Shown: one piece after another, positions 35,801 to 43,283 of the stretch
How the letters are laid out: each line of letters begins with the position of its first letter
How positions within the stretch are numbered: position 1 is the stretch's first letter
Program-made: the position numbers and the translations under genes
DNA from: Pedobacter panaciterrae
GTDB lineage: Bacteria > Bacteroidota > Bacteroidia > Sphingobacteriales > Sphingobacteriaceae
Direction: 5' to 3'
Assembly (NCBI RefSeq): GCF_001636695.1
Contig: NZ_LGEL01000008.1
Span: 124,001 to 188,000 of the forward strand
Length of the DNA stretch: 64,000 nucleotides
Notes under the pieces: model-generated
Databases searched by the model: none
What the model saw: only the letters and a program-made list of their open reading frames with translations
Told to the model about the DNA's origin: nothing

Positions 35801-36046
35801 GGTATGGCCGACAGCTTATTGAGCTTCTCAGCCCTTCCATACTCTTTAAATGATTTGGATCCGGAACAAGAAAAACAACAGTACCACTCAGGAGAGCTTG
35901 TTAACCGTGATAAAATCTACGTCCATATGGATTTGATTCAAAGTGGCGTTCAGGGGATAGATAGCTGGGGTTCTATGCCATTGCGTGAATATAGAGTACC
36001 TTTCGTAAAGCATGAATATTCCTACTGGATAAAGCCGATAAAATAA
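32888..36046 (+). CDS. Beta-galactosidase, glycoside hydrolase family 2
   Basis: 1052 residues with an export signal (MRTFLTTLSLLLAASGAIGQ). Five-domain LacZ-like layout: jelly-roll (about 45-225), Ig-like (230-330), TIM barrel (340-640), second Ig-like and C-terminal beta-sandwich (Bgal_small_N, about 770-1045). Catalytic acid/base Glu493 in TWSLGNEAGNG and nucleophile Glu555 in PLIMSEFAHIMGNS. Near full-length for the family. Substrate likely a beta-galactoside-containing glycan; linkage specificity is not deducible. Confidence 0.93.
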   Translation: MRTFLTTLSLLLAASGAIGQQLPPELQTPEVVSVNRMPMRASAFAFENKSLATKREKEKSDYFLTLNGQWKFNWVQDPRKRPDDFFKTDFDDSKWDNFKVPANWETNGYGLPIYVNQPYEFSGRKNTGARMNPPFDIPVDNNPVGSYRKKFNLPQNWNGRQVFIHLGAVKSAFYIWVNGKKVGYSEDSKLAAEFDITKYVKPGENLVALQVYRWSDGSYLECQDMWRISGIERDVYLYATPKLDIRDFKTIATLDKSYKNGILSLTAEINNYRIDRKANHSKPDTFAVELDLVDRRGKSVYQDQTTGIRTALGNYKSTVSFNTQVENVAAWTAETPNLYTLFITLKDKKGTVLEVIPQRIGFRTVELVNNNFLVNGKRVFFKGVNRHEHNATQGHTLTRADMRKDMEMMKKLNVNSVRHSHYPPDPYWMELCDEYGLYVVDEANIESHGRYYDLAYTLGNDKQWRIPHLERIKRMYERDKNHSSVITWSLGNEAGNGVNFYEGYDWLKSNDIRPVQYERAEEDYNTDMIVPQYPDPNWLKEYANNKPDRPLIMSEFAHIMGNSLGNFKEYWDVIESQPNLQGGFIWEWIDQAIDTVKNGKRINAYGGDFPLNGPVNQDFSDNNFCVKGVVTNYRGMTPMAVEVKKVYQYIKTGYNGLNKININNSYFFKNLDNVGLVWELLENGKAIENGNISNLNIEPRTEKEISLPIKTRAKEGAEYFLNVYYNLKQEEPFLPAGYNIAAEQFVWSGIAQPVKIASANGKLSIEKESGKTLVKGKDFSVTFDMANGIMSSYSIKGIQMITEGPNPAFWRAPTDNDIGAGFNSSLRKWRNAYTEGKLSLADVKQDVSGDVTATFTKELINGDANVTQIFTIRGDGSVKVDNRFTAIKGKYPLMQRIGNDLQLSKLFNKINFYGRGPGETYWDRKTGSFIGLYNQTVDEQYFPYARPQESGNKTDVRWVNFTDKKGKGISFGMADSLLSFSALPYSLNDLDPEQEKQQYHSGELVNRDKIYVHMDLIQSGVQGIDSWGSMPLREYRVPFVKHEYSYWIKPIK

Positions 36047-36050
36047 TAAA

Positions 36051-36135
36051 CGTCATCTCGAGGCAACGAGAGATCTCTTGGTTATGCCAATTTGGAGTTG
36101 GTAATCAAGAGATCTCTCGTTGCCTCGAGATGACG
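36051..36135. repeat. REP-like inverted repeat (30-bp perfect arms)
   Basis: Arms 36051-36080 and 36106-36135 are perfect reverse complements, starting CGTCATCTCGAGGCAACGAG. The 25-base spacer pairs further for a few bases (36082-36084 with 36102-36104). This looks like the dispersed palindromes of the CGTCATnnCGA type found between genes in many Bacteroidota genomes. It lies between convergent GH2 and SDR genes and may also act as a terminator. Confidence 0.7.
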
Positions 36136-36208
36136 ACCTTACTTTTTGGATACCTCTTTATTTATATCAAATCATTCCCACCTTTTGCCTTGATATTGAA
36201 ATGATTGC

Positions 36209-36220
36209 GCAAACGTTTGC
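36209..36220. promoter_or_regulatory. Second LacI/PurR-like palindrome
   Basis: GCAAACGTTTGC, a perfect 12-bp palindrome, matching the core of the site at 32815. Its position between convergent genes is unusual for an operator; looping with the first site is one possibility. Confidence 0.35.
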
Positions 36221-36254
36221 AATTTTTAGAGGTTCACAAGCCATAAGTATAATG

Positions 36255-37040
36255 TTAGGTAACTTTCGCTGTCCTAAGGTATTTGGAGAACCTTAAAGGG
36301 AAAAGCCTTTTAAATAAAATACCCTTTACCTCTTTGCCTCCAATGTATACTTCCTCCTTATTTGATTTGACCGCCTGAACGATCTGCTTAGCGCAATCTT
36401 CTGCTGACATGCCATTTTCCTGCGCACTATCCATTGTACCTTGCGGAGTTCCATTTGCCGTTAAAGCATTAAGAGTAACCCTGGTTTTAATAAAACCAGG
36501 GCATATGATTGTAATGTTTATTTTTTTGTCGTACACCTCTGCCCGTAGTGAATCAAAATATCCATGTAATGCGTGTTTAGATGCTGAATAAGCAGAACGC
36601 ATCTTTGTTCCAAATTTTCCAACCAAGCTACTTATACAAACAATATTGCCACCTCCATTTGCAATCATGTTAGGCAGCACCGCTTTGCTTAACACAGTTG
36701 TTCCCCAAAAGTTAATATTCATAATCCGCTGCTCAGTTGCAAGGTCGGTGTCCAAAGCCAATCCACGCTGACTAATTCCGCCACTATTAATCAGAATATC
36801 AATATGGCCATAAATACGGATGGCTTCTTCAGCTTTTCCGTTTAAGGAAGCAGTGTTTTCAAGATCTAATGACAATACATGAATGTTTACCGGATTCTTA
36901 CAGTTGGTTTTAACCCTGAATAACTCATCGCGATTGCGTGACGATATGATTAATTTTGCTCCTGCTTTATTGTATTCATAAACCAGAGCCTCGCCAATTC
37001 CCGATGATGCACCGGTAATCCAAACAACTTTATTATTCAT
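36255..37040 (-). CDS. Short-chain dehydrogenase/reductase
   Basis: 261 residues, classical SDR. NAD(P)-binding ITGASSGIGEALV, NSGGIS (NAGG-type), catalytic Ser in CISSLVGKFG, and YSASK with the catalytic Tyr and Lys. CPGFIKTRV follows. A C-terminal hydrophobic/basic extension (about 225-261) might associate with membrane. Substrate unknown. Directly downstream of hemW with a three-base gap. Confidence 0.88.
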   Translation of the reverse strand: MNNKVVWITGASSGIGEALVYEYNKAGAKLIISSRNRDELFRVKTNCKNPVNIHVLSLDLENTASLNGKAEEAIRIYGHIDILINSGGISQRGLALDTDLATEQRIMNINFWGTTVLSKAVLPNMIANGGGNIVCISSLVGKFGTKMRSAYSASKHALHGYFDSLRAEVYDKKINITIICPGFIKTRVTLNALTANGTPQGTMDSAQENGMSAEDCAKQIVQAVKSNKEEVYIGGKEVKGILFKRLFPLRFSKYLRTAKVT

Positions 37041-37043
37041 TAC

Positions 37044-38189
37044 TTAATATTTAAGGTGATCATCTTCTATTATAAACAATTCAGATGCGATATGATCAGC
37101 AAATAATTTCCCACCGGAAGTTAAAACAAGATGTTTGTTCTGGACCTCCAACCACCTTTTTTCGATAAAAGGTTTTATATTCTTAATTGTGCCGGCCAAA
37201 AATACTTTGCCAAAATCAGATTCAATTTTATTTAAACTCGTACCCCACATTGTTCTAAGTGAAGTCATGACATATTCATTAAACCTGTCATAAAGACTAA
37301 GTTCTTCAATAGTTTCAGCTAATTTTCCAGCTTGTAGCTCACTTAAATATGTGGCATTATTTGCGATATTCAGATATCGTGTTTTGCCACTAAAACCATG
37401 AGCAGATGGCCCTATTCCCAAATAAGGAATTCCACGCCAATAATTGGTATTATGGACTGCATACTTGCCTGGCTTGCTGAAGTTCGAAATCTCATAATGC
37501 TCAAAGCCCCCTTCTGTTAACTTATCAATAAGCGTGATAAATTGTGATGCACTTTGCTCATCATTAACAGGGAGCTGTTTTCCTTTTTTTATTGCATTGG
37601 CAAGGGCAGTACGGGGCTCAACTGTTAAAGAATATGCAGAAATATGAGGCGTTTGGAATTCAATGGCTTTATTAATATTGTTTAACCACTTATTGTCAGT
37701 TAGTAACGGATAGCCGTAAATTAGGTCGAGGCTTAGGTTCTCAAATCCTGCATCCTGACTGCGTTTGATACATGTTTCGGCTTCACCCGCATTGTGAGCC
37801 CTATTCATCCAGATCAAATCTTCATCAAAAAAAGATTGTATTCCGATACTGAATCTATTTACAGGTAACTGTCTTAACTCATTGATTTTTTTAGCATCAA
37901 GATCATCAGGGTTAGCTTCAATAGTAATCTCGGCATCCGATGAAACAGAGAAATGTTTGGTGATGGTATTAAATATTTTCTCAAATCCTTTTGATGGGAG
38001 TACTGATGGTGTTCCTCCTCCAAAATAAATAGTGCCTATCTGGTCCGTTATTCTGGATTTTTTGCGAATAATTTCCTCGCATATGGCATCAGTCATTTCA
38101 TCAACATACTTTAATGATGTACTGAAATGAAAGTCGCAATAGCTACAGGCTTTCTTGCAAAAAGGAATATGAATATAAATGCCGGACAT
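37044..38189 (-). CDS. hemW: HemW-type radical SAM protein
   Basis: Heme chaperone family formerly named oxygen-independent coproporphyrinogen oxidase-like. 381 residues. Radical SAM cluster motif CKKACSYCDF (C-x3-C-x2-C) at residues 10-17 preceded by GIYIHIPF; FGGGTPSVLP (SAM binding), IEANPDD, RFSIGIQSF, LDLIYGYP and HYEISNFSKPGKYAVHNTNYWRG typical of HemW. True coproporphyrinogen dehydrogenase (HemN) has a longer N-terminus with an extra Cys, not seen here. Heme supply to the window's oxidase is a plausible link. Confidence 0.9.
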   Translation of the reverse strand: MSGIYIHIPFCKKACSYCDFHFSTSLKYVDEMTDAICEEIIRKKSRITDQIGTIYFGGGTPSVLPSKGFEKIFNTITKHFSVSSDAEITIEANPDDLDAKKINELRQLPVNRFSIGIQSFFDEDLIWMNRAHNAGEAETCIKRSQDAGFENLSLDLIYGYPLLTDNKWLNNINKAIEFQTPHISAYSLTVEPRTALANAIKKGKQLPVNDEQSASQFITLIDKLTEGGFEHYEISNFSKPGKYAVHNTNYWRGIPYLGIGPSAHGFSGKTRYLNIANNATYLSELQAGKLAETIEELSLYDRFNEYVMTSLRTMWGTSLNKIESDFGKVFLAGTIKNIKPFIEKRWLEVQNKHLVLTSGGKLFADHIASELFIIEDDHLKY

Positions 38190-38480
38190 ATCTATGAATG
38201 TCGTTTGAAAGGTGATGGGTGAATATAGGTTAGCGATTTTATTTTATTCATTTTTAGTGTATTAACTTATGTAAAAAATGCAGTGCTTATTTAGATGTGT
38301 ATTCCAGTGCTGTTTAGGCAAAGGTAAGTGCAATTACGACAGAGTATATTAAATAATCTCTAATTAACAGAAAAATGCAGTTAATTAGATTTCTAATACT
38401 GATTTTTGTTTTCAATGAGATGAAAGAAGCCATTTTTGTAAATGGCCTCTTTCATCGTGCTAAAACGATATATACATAAT
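38190..38480. other. Intergenic region between hemW and GH92
   Basis: 291 bases. Minus-strand TACCTTTG at 38319-38326 is a possible -7 element for hemW. A 16-bp stem with one mismatch (38420-38435 with 38440-38455) and a 4-base loop lies just before the GH92 start. It is not followed by a T-run, so it is more likely a leader hairpin than a terminator. No gene seen. Confidence 0.4.
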
Positions 38481-40556
38481 ATGAAGATTACATCTTTTTT
38501 TTTATTAGGGCTGCTATTGATATCTGGCGGTGCTGGATTTTGCCAAACTAAAAACAGTAGCAAAGACAAATTGGTAAATGTATTTCTTGGGTCATCCGGT
38601 GATCATGGTCAGATGTCTCCGGCGGCTTCCTATCCACATAGTGAAATTAGTATTGCTCCGCAGACTTACCCAGGTACACATACTGGATATGAACATCTGG
38701 CAAAAGAAGTAGTTGGTTTTACTCACAGCAGATTTGAAGGTGTTGGTTGTCAGGGTAGTGGAGGGATTTTATTTGTAAAGCCTTTTTTAGGAGATAAAGA
38801 CGATAGTAAACCCCTAATCAAATTTTCTGAGCAAGCCGGCCCGGGATTTTATCAGATAGGATTTACCAATGGGATTAAAGCAAGCTTTGTGGTGAATAAA
38901 CAAACAGGATTGCATCAGTACCGCATGCCTGTCGGGAAGAAAGGTTTTCTGATTGATCTTGGTCATACGTTTAACAATGCATTTGTAGACGAATCACATA
39001 TTATAGAAGGCAATGCCATTACAGGTTGGATTGAGGCAAAAACCACTTGTCACGCGGGTACCTACAAAGTTTATTATCAAATGAAATTTGATCAGGCTGT
39101 GGAATGGAAAGATCAAGGAAAACATATTCTGGTAGCTACACCATCAAACGATACTAAGGATATTGTGATTAGGGTAGGCATATCAGCTGTAGATACATCC
39201 TATGCCGTTCGCTCGGCAAATAGAAAGGATAACTTCGAATCTGCAAAACAAAAAAGTGCAGCAGCATGGGATGAACTGTTAAATAAAGTGGAAGTAAAGG
39301 GAGATGAGAAGCGTGTGAAGCTTTTCTATTCGCTTCTTTATCGTGTTCTACAATCGCCTTATAACATTTCAGAAGCTGATGGTGCTTATAGAGCGATAGA
39401 TGGAAGTTTGCGTAAATCAGATAGCACACGCTATCATGGATGGGCAATATGGGACAACTATAAAAGTCAGCTTCCATTGCTTTCTGTATTGTATCCTAAA
39501 ACTTATGGAGATATAGCTGGTTCTGTTGCCAATCTTTATCCTTATGGTAAAAAGGATTTCGCAGGGCCAAAAGAACCTTCCAATACAGTTAGAACAGAGC
39601 ATTCGATGGTCGTTTTATTAGATGCGGTTAGGAAGGGGTATAAGATTGATTTTCCTGCTATAAAAGATTCTATTCTTGCAGAAGCCAGTCGTTTGGATTT
39701 TAGCAAACCGGATAAGTCACTCGAAGCGTCTTATGACATGTGGGCTCTATCGGGATTATTAAAAAAATTTGGTGATGATGTGCAGAGTGAAAAGTATAAA
39801 GCGCGAGCATTGGAATATAAAAAGTATTGGTTAAAAGATTTTAAAGACCTATCAGCAAAGGATGTTGACCGAATGGGTGCACGTAGTTTATACCAAGGCA
39901 CGATCAGGCAATACAGATGGGCTGTACCTTTCGATTTAAAAGGTTTGGTTGAACTTACTGGTGGGCAACAAGACTTCATATTCCAGCTTGACGATTTCTT
40001 TGATAATGACTATTTTAACAAAGCCAATGAACCTGATTTGCAGACACAGGAGCTTTATCAGGCTACAACAACACCGTGGAAATACCAGAAGCTGGTGCAT
40101 CAACTGGCTGTTGATACTGTAATCCAGCACTATTTTAATGACAACAGTAGAGGTATAGGTTCTTTTATTGACCGGATCTATAAGAACGAACCTAAAGCTT
40201 ACATCCGTACAATGGATGACGATGCAGGTGCAATGTCGGGATGGTTTGTACTTTCAGGCATGGGTATCCAGCCGGCTTGTGTAGGCTGGCCAGTATATTA
40301 CCTTAATGTGCCGCTTTTTGAATCTGTCATCATCAAAGCTGGCCCAAACCCGTTAAAGATCAACGTTGAAAATTTTGGAGAACAAAATGTTTATATTGAA
40401 AGTGTTTCATTAAATGGTAAAGCTTTAGATAGAACCTGGCTGACGCACGATGAAATTCAAAAGGGAGGATCTTTGGTAATTAGAGCCTCAAAATCTCATG
40501 AAGCTAATTTTGGAGCTGGGAATTTGTGGGTTTCTGATATTGAAAAAGGGGAATAG
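38481..40556 (+). CDS. GH92 family alpha-mannosidase-like enzyme
   Basis: 691 residues from ATG 38481. The open frame reaches back to 38442, but the signal peptide (MKITSFFLLGLLLISGGAGFC) starts at 38481 and the earlier ATG is inside a hairpin. GH92 hallmarks: FLGSSGDHGQMSPAASYPHS, VGFTHSRFEGVGCQGSGG, WAIWDNYKSQLPLLSVLYP and the C-terminal catalytic block MDDDAGAMSGWFVLSGMG (calcium and general-base acidic residues). GH92 enzymes are calcium-dependent exo-alpha-mannosidases. It is somewhat shorter than the usual 750 or so residues. Monocistronic, with its terminator inside the convergent gene. Confidence 0.88.
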   Translation: MKITSFFLLGLLLISGGAGFCQTKNSSKDKLVNVFLGSSGDHGQMSPAASYPHSEISIAPQTYPGTHTGYEHLAKEVVGFTHSRFEGVGCQGSGGILFVKPFLGDKDDSKPLIKFSEQAGPGFYQIGFTNGIKASFVVNKQTGLHQYRMPVGKKGFLIDLGHTFNNAFVDESHIIEGNAITGWIEAKTTCHAGTYKVYYQMKFDQAVEWKDQGKHILVATPSNDTKDIVIRVGISAVDTSYAVRSANRKDNFESAKQKSAAAWDELLNKVEVKGDEKRVKLFYSLLYRVLQSPYNISEADGAYRAIDGSLRKSDSTRYHGWAIWDNYKSQLPLLSVLYPKTYGDIAGSVANLYPYGKKDFAGPKEPSNTVRTEHSMVVLLDAVRKGYKIDFPAIKDSILAEASRLDFSKPDKSLEASYDMWALSGLLKKFGDDVQSEKYKARALEYKKYWLKDFKDLSAKDVDRMGARSLYQGTIRQYRWAVPFDLKGLVELTGGQQDFIFQLDDFFDNDYFNKANEPDLQTQELYQATTTPWKYQKLVHQLAVDTVIQHYFNDNSRGIGSFIDRIYKNEPKAYIRTMDDDAGAMSGWFVLSGMGIQPACVGWPVYYLNVPLFESVIIKAGPNPLKINVENFGEQNVYIESVSLNGKALDRTWLTHDEIQKGGSLVIRASKSHEANFGAGNLWVSDIEKGE

Positions 40557-40572
40557 GTGACATTCAGTGTGA

Positions 40573-43071
40573 TTAAGACTTTTTAACAACAAATTTGGTG
40601 GCAGCCTTGCAAATATGTTCTATTGCAAGGCTGCCATCACTTTTTGATTTGATGTTTTTAATGACGCCATTTACAGATAATTGATAAGCCTTATCAGGTT
40701 CTAACCCCTTAACAGTAAACTGGTATTTATCGGGCGAAGTAATGGCCCATGCAAATGCATTTGGTTGCCATGTATTGATTTTCATTTTAATACTACGAGT
40801 TGTAGCAGCATTAATCTGAAGCATCATAGTCTCTTCATTATTTGGATAATAGGTAAGGGCATTGCCTGTTTTATTGGCACCAAAACTCTCCTTACTTTTT
40901 ATTGAAAAGCCTTTAGTGCTCATTAAGTAATCGTTAACACTTAGCTCCAGATTATAAACCGTGTTGCGGTTTGTATATGAGAACTTTGTCCCATTTAATG
41001 TATTACTCATATTTGGTTCCAATCCCATTCTGTTCCATTTAGGTCGTATTCCGTAGATATCCCTGTATAAAGCAGTTATACTTGTACTTATGCCTGCAAG
41101 AATATCATCTCCCAATCCCAGTTGGGTAGTTCTGCTATATCGTTGAGAAGAAAGTCCATCTTTTTTGTACTGATCAAGTAAATTGTTAATGTACTTAAGT
41201 GCAATAGCTTTGTCGTATTTTGCATAAGCTCTCACACCAAGGTATCCCCAGGTCGGAAATATATCGCCATTTTCATACTTCGGAAATGGCCAATTGCCTT
41301 CGCTTACTTCTTCTCTTTTGAAAGAATCGAAGCATAAGGGCCAGTGAAAAAGATTTTCAGCTTTAGACCTTTGTTCTATCTGGTCAAGTATCATTGCTAT
41401 TCTTTTTGGATCATCACATAAACCAAATGCAATAGCTGCAAAATTTACAGGAGTAACCAGGTTATCTCCATGCACAGAGCCATCTTTGTCTCGCCAATAT
41501 ACGTACTGCTGTTTGTCGGCCGACCAGAAACCACCTTCTTCAATCGGCTTATTAAAAGCTATTTTTAAACGCGATGCTACTGCCGAATAATAATCAGCTT
41601 TTTGCTGGTTACCCAATACTTTTTCGCATTTAGACCATAGGGTTAAAGCCTCATACATTTGTGCATTTACAAATGAGTTCTCAAAACTTGCCCATACAAT
41701 ATCTAACCAATCGCTCGCCTTTTTTTCTGCGATGCCGTTATTCATCATTTCAAAAATTCCGTTCTTATTTGAATCTCGCTTAATCAGCCAATCCAAAGCT
41801 CTTTCAACACTCAATTGATGTGATCTCAACCATTCAATGTCTCCATTTAGATCAAATTGTTCACTGGCGTTAATCACATAGCCTGTTTGGGAATCTATTG
41901 TGTAACCCCACATTGCTTCATAATACCCGGTTTTGGAATTATATGTGCCGGGTATCTCATCACCAGCAGCGTTATGCCAACGCGATAAAACACGGCCATC
42001 AGGAAGCATGGCCTGATCTCGTTCCTGATCCAGAGTTGCTGACATGTTTTTAGTGTAGTTTGGGTCATTAACCGCCATTCCGATCTGTGCAAAGAATGGC
42101 TCGTGTAAGCATTTCCAATTAGTTAACCAGCCATTTGCACCTATTATGTTATTATCCACTACACCATATCGTCCTGTTGTATTTAGAAGTTCGCGGACCG
42201 CTACAGCATCTATACCAGCCAATGTACCTCTGGAATATTCTCGATTATAATCTACATATTGGAATTCGAAACTTGCTTTTATTTTCCCCTTTTTAACTTC
42301 AAAGGGAGCAAATACATCCGCCCGTTGCGAAACAAACCTACTTAAATCATAACGCTGCATTAGCTGCGTATCGGTTATTAATTGAGTACAGGTAAACTCA
42401 TTTTTCTCGCTATGCGAATATTTCGAAGCAATTTCTTTGCCCTTGTCGGTTTTTGCTGTAATCCGCAATGCATCTCCAGAGTCTGCATTCCATAATGTTA
42501 CTCCTCCTGTGTGTACGCTGTAAGTATCATTTACTTGTTTAAGGTATTTGCACCAAACCATCCCTCCATTATCCATTATTCCACCTTTCCAAACTGATAG
42601 ATCAGTAAAGTTCCATTTTGGAAATGCCATATCTTCGAGTTTTGCTGCGTTATTATATTCACGGGTGATACCCCAAAGTATTTTGTTGCCATTCAATTTA
42701 AACTCCCAAATCTCTTTAACTGAAATGGCATCATTACCATAGGTAATACCATTTAATGTTATGCTATTGGTGTTTTCAGTAACCTTCACCTCACTGCTGT
42801 TGTCACCTGAAGAAAAAGCTGCATTGCCGGTTCTAATTCCAGTATAAACACCTGATGAGGATAACACGTTTTTGCTATTTAAATTCAGTTGCTTAATTAT
42901 ACAACCTTTTGAATAATCGATTGTAATTGATGTTTTTTTATCAGGAACAGTAATTGTAATTGTTTTGGCATTAGGGTTATGCTTAATATCCAGGCTCCTT
43001 CCTTCAAAAGAAAAACAGGCATTGTTAACAAGAAACAGAAAAACGGAGAGTATCAGGGTAAATCTCATCAT
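40573..43071 (-). CDS. Secreted six-hairpin-like glycosidase (family not assigned)
   Basis: 832 residues with a signal peptide (LILSVFLFLVNNACFS). N-terminal beta-sandwich (about 25-290), a central helical region (about 300-680) that looks like an (alpha/alpha)6 barrel, with RDSNKNGIFEMMNNG, WLDIVWASFENSFVNAQMY, PTWGYLGVRAYAKY and QRYSRTTQLGLGDDILAGI, and a C-terminal beta-domain (700-832). Acidic residues suited to catalysis are present but I cannot assign the CAZy family. Divergent from the next cluster, so it probably shares its substrate. Confidence 0.65.
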   Translation of the reverse strand: MMRFTLILSVFLFLVNNACFSFEGRSLDIKHNPNAKTITITVPDKKTSITIDYSKGCIIKQLNLNSKNVLSSSGVYTGIRTGNAAFSSGDNSSEVKVTENTNSITLNGITYGNDAISVKEIWEFKLNGNKILWGITREYNNAAKLEDMAFPKWNFTDLSVWKGGIMDNGGMVWCKYLKQVNDTYSVHTGGVTLWNADSGDALRITAKTDKGKEIASKYSHSEKNEFTCTQLITDTQLMQRYDLSRFVSQRADVFAPFEVKKGKIKASFEFQYVDYNREYSRGTLAGIDAVAVRELLNTTGRYGVVDNNIIGANGWLTNWKCLHEPFFAQIGMAVNDPNYTKNMSATLDQERDQAMLPDGRVLSRWHNAAGDEIPGTYNSKTGYYEAMWGYTIDSQTGYVINASEQFDLNGDIEWLRSHQLSVERALDWLIKRDSNKNGIFEMMNNGIAEKKASDWLDIVWASFENSFVNAQMYEALTLWSKCEKVLGNQQKADYYSAVASRLKIAFNKPIEEGGFWSADKQQYVYWRDKDGSVHGDNLVTPVNFAAIAFGLCDDPKRIAMILDQIEQRSKAENLFHWPLCFDSFKREEVSEGNWPFPKYENGDIFPTWGYLGVRAYAKYDKAIALKYINNLLDQYKKDGLSSQRYSRTTQLGLGDDILAGISTSITALYRDIYGIRPKWNRMGLEPNMSNTLNGTKFSYTNRNTVYNLELSVNDYLMSTKGFSIKSKESFGANKTGNALTYYPNNEETMMLQINAATTRSIKMKINTWQPNAFAWAITSPDKYQFTVKGLEPDKAYQLSVNGVIKNIKSKSDGSLAIEHICKAATKFVVKKS
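40597..40638 (+). terminator. Terminator of GH92 inside the convergent gene
   Basis: A 13-bp perfect stem extended to 16 pairs with one wobble (40597-40612 with 40623-40638) and a 10-base loop, followed on the + strand by ACTTTTTGATTT. It lies entirely within the last codons of the convergent glycosidase gene. Confidence 0.55.
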
Positions 43072-43094
43072 AATTAAATTATCGGAATATCTAC

Positions 43095-43102
43095 CAAAGC
43101 TA
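43095..43102 (-). promoter_or_regulatory. -7 element of the 832-residue glycosidase gene
   Basis: Minus-strand TAGCTTTG, an exact TAnnTTTG match, 24 bases before the start codon at 43071. It is the same octamer as at 16739. No clear -33 box. Confidence 0.35.
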
Positions 43103-43283
43103 ACCGGAAATCAAATAGGGTTTTTATAGTAAAGAACATTTTCTTTGTACTTTTTGATACGCCTCAATCAATACAAACCAGAACAGTACAGGATGGTTAA
43201 GGATTTCATAGCATTAAATTTGTGGTCATAGTTTAACCAAATATTTTATTATTCAATAGCATCTTTTGATACCCTCATAATCG

